From Euglena gracilis (lineage: Eukaryota > Euglenida > Euglenophyceae > Euglenales), in NCBI GenBank assembly GCA_039621445.1, contig CP154954.1, positions 44,495,847 to 44,559,846 of the forward strand: a stretch of DNA of 64,000 nt, read 5' to 3'. Position numbers and translations under genes: made by a program. The notes below the pieces were generated by a model that saw nothing but the letters and a program-made list of their open reading frames with translations, did no database searches and had not been told where the DNA came from. Each line of letters begins with the position of its first letter. Position 1 is the first letter of the stretch. Shown here one piece after another: positions 56,980-64,000 of this stretch.

Positions 56980-58870
56980 GGAGGAGCCCACACCGCGGTT
57001 ATCACCGCGGTTACACCGCGGTTACACCGCGGTTACGTGGGCAAGGTGCCTTGCAAGGTGGTGGAGGCAGAGTTTCGGGGGCGTCGGGAAAATGGGAAAT
57101 CCCCCCAAAGTAAGACCACCCGAAAAAACGGTAACCCCCAAATACCCCCCCCCCCGGTGTGTTCATTTTGGATGAGCTGGGGCCCCAGGGGGTAGGGTGG
57201 TGACATTGGTGAAAAGTGGTCGGAAAGATAAGTAAAAAATCGTGAAATTTGGTGAAATTTCAAGTGCCGGAAATTTCAGTCACCACCCTAGGGGGGGGGG
57301 GGTGTTATTTGGGTGTGTGTGGTATTTGACACATGGAAAACCAAAGGAAAACAGGGGGGTGTTATTTTGGCGCTCAAAATCAGCCCCAGAGGGGGGGGTT
57401 ATTTGGGGGATGCTATTTGGGGGGGGTGTTATTTGGGGGGGTTTACTCCTTTGCTAAATGACCCACTTCTAAAAACGCCAAGTCAGTTCTCTTGAGGCCA
57501 GAAACGGGTCATTATGAGGTTATTTGAAGGAGTCGAGTTAGGGTTTATATCGAAAACTGTGTCCCAGACGCCGGTTCGGGCGGGAAACCTGTGCCTGGGA
57601 CGCCGGTTCGGGCGGTAGCCCGAACCGGCGTCCCAGGCACAGGTTTCCCGCCCGAACCGGCGTCTGGGACACAGTGTTTGAAACCGTGGCTAGGGGGCTC
57701 CGTTTTCATGCCCGAACCGGCGGCTAGGGAATCACGGCCAATTTCGCCCAAAATACCCATGTTTGGGGCAGTTTTGGGCGATTTTGGCCCAACTGGGCCG
57801 CCGGTCAAAAATGGCAGACTCCACACTTATGAAGCCATGTTACCCATTAATCGAAAGCTCTTCTCAAGAGCTTTCGACAGATAATCACAGGATTCGGCCA
57901 TAATGCACGCAGCGCTTATTTTCAGCGATCGTGTAGTCCAAAATTTGACATCCTAATTTGTCAAATCCCACAGTTCAGGTTGCAAATTGCATATCAAACG
58001 AAAAGGTCTCGCCAACACCTTTCGCTTGGTACCCACAGAACTCAGCCAGACTACAAAGCGACCTCAAAATCAGCGATCGCATTTTTCCGCATTTTTCAGA
58101 CCCCATTTGCATATCTGAAATTCCACTTTTCAGCAGCCATGTTACCCATCGATCGAAAGCTCTTCTCAAGGGCTTTCAGCAGATGGCCTTAGATTTCAGC
58201 CATGCTGTGTGGTATTCTATTTCAGAAATTCTCCAAAATTGGCCAAAAGGAAACTTTTCCTCAAAAAACCCCAATTTTTGGCCCAAGACCACCCAAAAAC
58301 TGCGCAAATGTGATTACCACATGTCTACAAACCCTTTTGGACACTTTTTGGCACTTTTATTTTGGGTCCCCCAGACGCCGGTTTCCCGCCCGAACCGGCG
58401 TCTGGGACGCCGGTTCGGCGCAGAAATTTCCCGCCCGAACCGGCGTCCCAGACGCCGGTTCGGGCATGAAAACGGAGCCCCCAGACACGGTTTCAAGGTT
58501 CTTGCAAACAGTTTAACCCTTCTCGCTGAACGTCGCGGGGGGGGGGGGTCGGGGGGGGGACGTGGCAGTTTTGACGGGTCACGTGTGACCTGTGTGACCT
58601 CACACACAACGTCAGATGTGACCTACTTTTAGAACTTTTGTGTCCAAAAATAGATCCAATTAGGAATTTATCACACATTTGGGCAATTTTGATTCCTAAT
58701 TTGGGTGCTAATTCCTAATTAGGTGCCATTTTTTGGCTCCTACTGGGATGCGGAAACCCTCCATGTGGGGGTCGCGGGGATTGCGAGGGGTACACCCCTC
58801 TTGTTCTTGTTCTCACCGCGGTTACTCCGCAGTTACACCGCGGTTACACCGCGGTTATCTGGGCTCCTCC
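56980..58870. mobile_element. GGAGGAGCCCA element nested in the previous one (TSD TTT)
   Basis: Ends GGAGGAGCCCA...TGGGCTCCTCC with TTT directly outside on both sides. Three or four ACCGCGGTTAC palindromes lie just inside each end (56991-57035 and 58817-58858). It contains copy B of the GCCGGTTCGGG family. Confidence 0.8.
57546..58500. mobile_element. GCCGGTTCGGGCG-family element, copy B
   Basis: Starts AAAACTGTGTCCCAGACGCC and ends CCAGACACGGTTTCAAGG. It shares with copy A the terminal palindromes, the 'CATGTTACCCATNNATCGAAAG' and 'CTTCTCAAGNGCTTT' blocks and the order of parts. Confidence 0.75.
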
Positions 58871-59224
58871 TTTGGCCAAAAATGGCCAAAAATGGCATTT
58901 TGGGCAAGTTTTCGGAAATTTCGACAAAATTCCATGAAGCATCAACCTTAAAATGATCATTTTGAGAGGAAAGGAGCAAAATTTTACCCATGAAAATTTC
59001 ACCCCCAACCATCAAAACGGTGAAGTTCACCGGTGAACTTCACCGGTGAACTTCACCGCCGAAAGTACCCCCCCCCCCAGTGAATGTTCACCGGTGAACT
59101 TCACCGGGGGGTCCACAGCCCCCCCCCCCACCCCTGCCTAACCTCCACTGCATCACATAGGAGGGATTTTCTTTTTCAACGAAGTCACAGACTTCAATTG
59201 TAAGCCCCACCGAAGTCGAAACCT

Positions 59225-59506
59225 TCAGACCCAGTCATCGTTCACTTTAAACTGCTCGGCAGGGGGCAGAGTTTGCAATCTTTCAATGGTGTGCATCCGC
59301 AGCATGTAAGTTGTGACCTTTAGCCCTTGCACCCGACGAGCAATGACCCACTTCCAGATCTCGCTTTTTGTCTTCTCAAAGGGAGTCGGTCGCCCAGCGC
59401 CCAGTTTTTCGGTGTCTCTTTTCAAACCTATGTTGTATGTGTGCGCTTCGGTTCTTCGTCTTTCAGCTTTCATGATGGGATCTTCTGTGGTTGGACCCTC
59501 AGGAGA
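59225..59506 (-). CDS. Transposase DNA-binding exon (remnant)
   Basis: GAGRPTP then IWKWVIARRVQGLKVT then FKVNDDWV follows the spacing of pogo-type HTH domains. The intron at its 5' side ends CTGCCTGA, fitting the nonconventional rule and phase 0. Confidence 0.65.
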   Translation of the reverse strand, partial: SPEGPTTEDPIMKAERRRTEAHTYNIGLKRDTEKLGAGRPTPFEKTKSEIWKWVIARRVQGLKVTTYMLRMHTIERLQTLPPAEQFKVNDDWV

Positions 59507-59681
59507 TCAGGCAGTGAACTTTGGGTTTTTCGGGCGGGACCCCCCCCACTCCCCCCCCGTCTTCATTGGAAATACATGGCGGTGAACTTCACCGGTGAAG
59601 TTCACCGGTGAAGTTTCTCCATTAAAATTCCTTTAGGGGCGAAGCCCCCACCCCCCCCCCCCCCACCCCTGCCTAACCTCC
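59502..59681. mobile_element. GGAG-family element acting as a possible intron (TSD TCA)
   Basis: On the minus strand it runs GGAGGTTAGGCAG...CTGCCTGATCTCC, with TGA directly outside on both sides (plus strand TCA at 59499-59501 and 59682-59684). It interrupts the transposase frame. Cutting it with one TGA, or splicing AGGCAG...CTGCCTGA, both keep the frame open. Its core holds GGTGAACTTCACC palindromes. Confidence 0.85.
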
Positions 59682-60060
59682 TCAACACTCCCTCGAGCCA
59701 ACCATTTGCGGAAGTGCTGTGCGCTCAGCTGCTCTGAGTGAGGTGGCGCCCTCCAACGGGCCGCCTGGGCTTGTTCACAGCCTTCATCGATGGCTTCACG
59801 GGCATTGTCGAAGAACCTGGGAGGCCAAACCGGTCGAAAGTTCCCCCCCCCCCCTAGTTTTCGACTCCGGGGGGCATAGGTGCAGAAGTGGGGATCGGGG
59901 GGGGGGGGGCGGCCGCCCCCCCCCGAGATTTTGGAAAGAAAGAATTTTTTTTTGAAAATTGTGTGATTTTCTCACCACATTCTTTGTGCCTTTTCAATTT
60001 ATTACATTAAAAGCTCAACATTCATTGAACCTTTTGGTGGTATTGCTGTTGGAGGTCACT

Positions 60061-61056
60061 ACCGTCTCGCCGCCCTTCGGGCGGCCAAACAAGTCCAAAA
60101 CTCATGGGTCGGAGGGCGAAATTCTTTTTTTTTCAATTGTTTGTGAGTATCTCGCTACCGTCTCGCCGCCCTTCGGGCGGCAACAAGAAACACATACACC
60201 TTGACTTGGCCTCGAAATTTTAAACAGCACACCATTTCTGTTGCAAATTTGGCTTTTTTGGGGGGAAGCCTTTGGGGAAAATGCATTACCGTCTAGCCGC
60301 CCTTCAGGCGGCAATACGTTTTTTTTTTTGTTCCATGCAAAACAGCTCGGAGGGGGCGGGTTTTGGGAGGGAACTCTCATTACCGTCTCTTTTTCCGCAT
60401 TTTGCACTCCTTTTGAAATCCCTTTTTTTGAAATCTCGAAACACAAAAGGCATCACCGTCTCCTGCCGCCCGTTGGGCGGCTTATGTCGAAATTGTGGTG
60501 GATTGTGCCGTGATGTCAAAAATTGCCACATTTTGTGTCACATTCAATGCCATCTTTCAAAAAAAGCGCTGCCGTCTTGCCGCCCTTCGGGCGGCGGAAA
60601 AAAAACAATGGTCACATTAGGCATTTGTCAAGGATCTCCCCCCCCGAGAAAAAATTACTTCCACACCCCTGCAAAACAAGTCCAGAACTCATGGGTCGGA
60701 GGGGACGGAAATCTTTCTTTTTTCAATTTCAGTTGTTGTTCGTGAACTTTTCCATTGCCTTTTCGCCGCCCTTCAGGTGGTAACAAGAAACACATGTATG
60801 TTGACTTGGCTTTTTTTTCAAAATTGAAAGCAAGGCTTTTTTTTGACAAGTTTTGCTCTTTTTGGGGAACCTTTTTGGGAAAATGCATACCGTTCAGCCG
60901 CCCTTTGGGCGGCAACTCTTTTTTTTTTGTTCATCACCTTCCCTTGCGTTGGGCTTGAAAGCTTCCAAATTGTGATGGATTTGTGCCAAAAATTGCCACG
61001 TTTTTTGTCACATTCAATGCCAAAAAGCGCTACCGTCTCGCCGCCCTTCGGGCGGC
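60061..61056. repeat. ACCGTCTCGCCGCCCTTCGGGCGGC hairpin cluster
   Basis: Eight hairpins of the form CGCCGCCC-TTCG-GGGCGGC, each preceded by TACCGTCT or a variant, near 60061, 60157, 60288, 60455, 60571, 60755, 60888 and 61032. A stemless TTACCGTCTC is at 60380. Related hairpins sit in the 128-bp inverted repeats. Confidence 0.85.
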
Positions 61057-61735
61057 AAAAGAAAACAACAATGTTGTATTGGGCCTTGTCAAGGATCTCG
61101 CCCCCCCCCCCCGAGAAAAAATTACTTCTACACCCCTGCCGGGGGGGGGTCCGGGTCCCCCGGATTGGAAAAATGAGGTTTTTAACAGGTTTTTGGCTGG
61201 TTTTGTTCCAAAAAAAATCCAAAAAATGGCCAAAAACGGGCATTTTTGGCCATTTTGGGGGTCCCAAAAAAAATTTCCGCCACTTCGCGCCGGTCACTGG
61301 AAAAAAAAATTCCACTAGCTAGCCCTGCTAGCAGACCCCCCCCGGGGGGGTCTGCTAGTAAACCCACTAGCCAAATTTGGACTAGCTGCAGTCCAGCCCC
61401 CCCGGGGGGTAATGCAATCCCTTAAGCAAATGCCTGGTACGCTCAGACGAGGCACCCTGCGGGACAGACATTGGTCATTCAATGACATGGAAATGCACCA
61501 AAAATTTGTCAAAAAGTCTCAAAGATTTTGTCAAATTTGTTTGAAAGATTTTGTCAAAACATTTCAAAGATTTTCTCAAAGTATTTCAAAAATTGCGCAC
61601 AGAAACGTCCAAAAACCTTGTCAAAACATTTCCTGAATACCGGCAAAATATTTCAAAAGCTTTGTCAAAACGTTTTAAAAACGTGTCAAAACGTTTCAAA
61701 AAATAGGGGTGCCGGCTGTATCATACTCATGCCAA

Positions 61736-63165
61736 AAAATTTTTCTTTCCAAAATCCCGGGGGGGGGCGGCCGCCCCCCCGACCCCCACTTTCTACACCC
61801 CTGCCCCCCCCCCCCCCCGACTTTGTCACCCCTAAGTCCGTCGTAGGGTACACCGACTTTGTCCTGCGTCGGGGGGGGGGTACACGGACTTAAAAGGGAA
61901 CCATTTTGGAACATTTATGGAAGTACGGGAGGTTTGGCGAACCAGACGTTGCAGCACCTCCAATTGAGCCTCTTCCACCACAACGGCAACAGAGAGACCA
62001 TAATTGATGGAGGAGATGGCAAAACCATGGAAGAACCCGAAGGGCAAGCAAAGATGAGGGGATGCTTTCGCACTTTGGTCAGACAGGCAACCATCAAAAA
62101 CCGTTACTTCTCAACCAACCCATCAATTATTTCAACGTGAATTGTTTCAACGCCAGTGGTCCTGGGTTGGGAGCGGTGGTGGGGCGAACCGAGTCCACGG
62201 ATCAGTGGCACAGCCTACTAGATTTGACGTGTTCGGGGGCGTAAGGCTGTACAGAGAAGCTTTGTGAGGCACAGAGGATGGGAGGGTAGGTAGGAGGGTA
62301 AGAAGGGTGAGCTTAGCGAGAACTGGAGTTGCTGCTTGAAGTTGCTGCTTGAGTTGCTGCGCGCTGTTTCAACGTGAAAAAGCGCGTGCTGTCTCGCACT
62401 TGGAATTGGAATCTTGGGAAATCTTTGAAGTGGTCACTCCAAAAAATCCCTTGTTGAACAGCTTCACGAATCAAGTTGATTTTGAGTGGACAAAGAAAAA
62501 GGTCTTGTTGCAAGTAACACGACCAGGGTGTTTTACAAACGAAGGATTTTTTGGGTGCGATATGGTTGATAAGGTTGGGCGACCATGGCGCCAACTCCCC
62601 TCAGAATGTTGAAGTTTACAGTCACTTGTGATGATGATTTTTTATCCCATTCAATTCTTTGAATTCTTTTTTTAGATTACGAATTTTTTCAGAGTCATCT
62701 TACAAGTCATCCGATTGGGGAAGGATAAGAAAAAGTCATTTAATGGAGTTGGATTCTTTTCTCGAGAAACACATTTCCAAAAAAAAATACTAATAAATTG
62801 AAGTAATGACAGTATGTTTTGAAAGTGAAGTGATTTTTTTAAGGACATTCGTGTCAGAGGCAGGGATGTCCCGAGATCTCAAAGAATTCGGAGAATGTGT
62901 GGGAACCATTTTCAAAAATCCCCTTTTTGGTTTTTTTCATAAAAAAAAACGCTAGCATTGCTCAAAACCCTTTGGCACGGCAACCCCCCCCCAATGCCGT
63001 CATAAGCCGATTTCGGAATTTTTCGTCGGCCCCGCTGGCCGAAACCACCCGGCTCTATACGGAAAATTGGCCATGCCGACGATTTTCCACCAAAGGTGTC
63101 ACAAGGGGGGGTCGGGGGGGGGCGGCCGCCCCCCCCCGGGATTTTGGAAAGAAAAAAATTTTTTT
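61736..63165. mobile_element. Element with TTTCTTTCCAAAATC ... GATTTTGGAAAGAAA ends
   Basis: 61736-61790 and 63100-63165 are inverted: A/T tract, TTTCCAAAATCCC, a G-run, CGGCCGCC and a C-run. A third copy of the end lies at 59895-59955. The interior is non-coding as far as I can tell. Confidence 0.6.
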
Positions 63166-63332
63166 GTAACATGAATGTGATATTTTTCTTTGTAATGCCA
63201 TGTTCAATGGTTCAAAGGGCGTTACCGTCTCGGCTGCCTTCGGCAGCCACCTTGCCAGTTAAAAGCACATTTTTGGAGAATGAAATTGCAAAATCCATTA
63301 CCGTCTCGGCCGCCTTTGGCGGCCGAAATAAA

Positions 63333-64000
63333 AATACTTGAAAAAACCCCACGGCACTTCTTGATGTTTAAACCGGCGTTTGAGACGCCGGGTTCAGGAC
63401 ATAACCGGCGTCCCCCCCCACGGGTTTTCCGGACGCCGGTTCTGTCCTAAAACCCAGCGCCAGGGGGGGTCGGCACACCCCTCCCCCCCCCCCCCTCCAC
63501 CGACCCCCTCCGCCACGGCCATTTTAACCCCCCTAAATTTCAACCCCCCCAATTAAAACCCCCCACCTCACCGCCCCCCCCCCCCCCCTGGCACCCCCGC
63601 TACCCCCGGATCACACCCCAAAGCCCCCCCCTCCCACCCCCCCCCCACCCCCCCCCCCCCCCCCCCCCCCGCGCCATCCTCCCCCCCTCCCCCCCCCTTT
63701 TCAGACCCCCTCGCCACGCCATGTCAGCCGCGCCAAAGAAAATTTTCTTGGAAAACCCCCGCGCACCCCTCCCCCCCCCCCATCCGGCACCCCCTCGCCA
63801 CGCCAAAACCCCCCCCTCCCCCCCCCCTAGCCGGACGGCTCGCCACGGCGTGCCGACCCCCCCAGGAACGCCGGTTCTGTCCAAAACCCAGCGTCCGGTT
63901 TGGATCTTGGCCACAAACCGACTTTTTTTCCCCTCCTTTGGTGCTAATTGTTTTTTGGGACCCCACAAACCACTTTCACCTTGGCTGTTTGAATACAAAC
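63333..64000. repeat. C-run-rich window end with CGCCGGTT motifs
   Basis: ACGCCGGTTCTGTCC then AAAACCCAGCG occurs at 63433 and 63870, bracketing about 400 bp made mostly of C runs (up to over 20). No coding content. Confidence 0.6.

Larger units (their letters stand above)
56814..59144. mobile_element. Larger GGAG-family element or intron containing nested elements
   Basis: On minus, GGAGGTTAGGCAG (59144) pairs with CTGCCTGATCTCC (56814), the same ends as 59502-59681, and GGTGAACTTCACC palindromes lie just inside each. Outside triplets match at two of three bases. Inside it are the elements at 56980-58870 and 57546-58500. Confidence 0.65.
56640..59816 (-). pseudogene. Second pogo/CENP-B-like transposase remnant
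   Basis: Exon-like parts on the minus strand. 59816-59676: FFDNAREAIDEGCEQAQAAR then LSAQHFRKWLARGSVEE. 59506-59225: KAERRRTEAHTYNIGLKRDT, then GAGRPTPFEKTKSEIWKWVI and FKVNDDWV, the CENP-B-type DNA-binding domain. A TGA at 59224-59222 then interrupts WV-RFRLRWGL. 56818-56640: DDGLDTERHDDAPAEAVDAI and on to HVPLLAVIHAFLGL. A 180-bp element splits the first two parts and a 2.3-kb nested block splits the last two. The catalytic DDE triad is not identified. Confidence 0.6.
56073..63332. mobile_element. Large composite element bounded by 128-bp inverted repeats
   Basis: 56073-56200 and 63204-63332 are inverted copies about 85-90% alike by eye. Each carries two hairpins (GGCCGCC-TTT-GGCGGCC and GGCTGCC-TTC-GGCAGCC) next to ACCGTCTCG. 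Between them lie a decayed transposase gene and several nested elements. A 7.3-kb autonomous element later invaded by others is the simplest reading; no target duplication is obvious. Confidence 0.6.

Noticed and set aside
60061-61056. Hairpins as rho-independent terminators or a bacterial REP cluster
   Set aside because: No bacterial genes nearby; the same hairpins occur inside inverted repeats of a eukaryotic element.
62313-62612. Overlapping frames on both strands near 62.3-62.6 kb
   Set aside because: Neither strand shows GC3 bias or a domain; probably chance openness inside an element.
59-64000. tRNA, rRNA or other structured RNA genes
   Set aside because: No cloverleaf-like or rRNA-like stretch was recognised by eye; a covariance-model scan (not possible here) would settle it.

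Overview
This window looks like nuclear DNA of a euglenid protist (Euglena-like). It is not bacterial: there are no long intact genes. Three protein-coding genes, all on the minus strand, can be pieced together from short GC-rich exons (20-160 bp, third codon positions almost all G or C) lying in long introns of different composition. The organism call rests on the introns. Many exon joins restore the reading frame only if the intron starts NNN-CAG and ends CTG-NNNNN, which is the consensus I recall for euglenid nonconventional introns. Other joins are ordinary GT...AG. Both kinds occur in the same genes.

Layout. (1) 725-19168, minus: a receptor-type class III adenylate cyclase with a short cytoplasmic N terminus, TM1, a large extracytoplasmic region, TM2, a HAMP-like linker and the first half of the catalytic domain. 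The 3' end runs off the left edge. Its largest intron holds a 3.66-kb GC-rich mobile element with 28-bp terminal inverted repeats and a 5-bp target duplication. (2) 19.2-22.3 kb: no convincing exon. (3) 22348-25921, minus: an unrecognised gene with one membrane segment and a Cys-rich juxtamembrane stretch; one frame inconsistency remains near 25.6 kb. (4) 30800-39919, minus: a protein with an alpha-helical N-terminal region, a Cys-rich zinc-binding module and a complete HAD phosphatase-like C terminus, from an incomplete 5' end to its stop codon. (5) 40-64 kb: no cellular exon seen. It is a dense, nested pile of repeat elements with very long G and C runs, plus two decayed transposase genes, one near a PHD-finger-like reading frame.

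The most interesting signal is in the right half. A set of elements with inverted ends beginning GGAG (GGAGGCTAG, GGAGGTTAGGCAG, GGAGGAGCCCA) is flanked in five cases by perfect 3-bp direct repeats (ATA, TTA, GAA, TCA, TTT). One of them sits inside a transposase exon, where it also fits the nonconventional intron rule and its removal restores the frame. That links transposon-like insertion to intron gain. All calls come from reading the sequence; none was confirmed by database search or transcript data.
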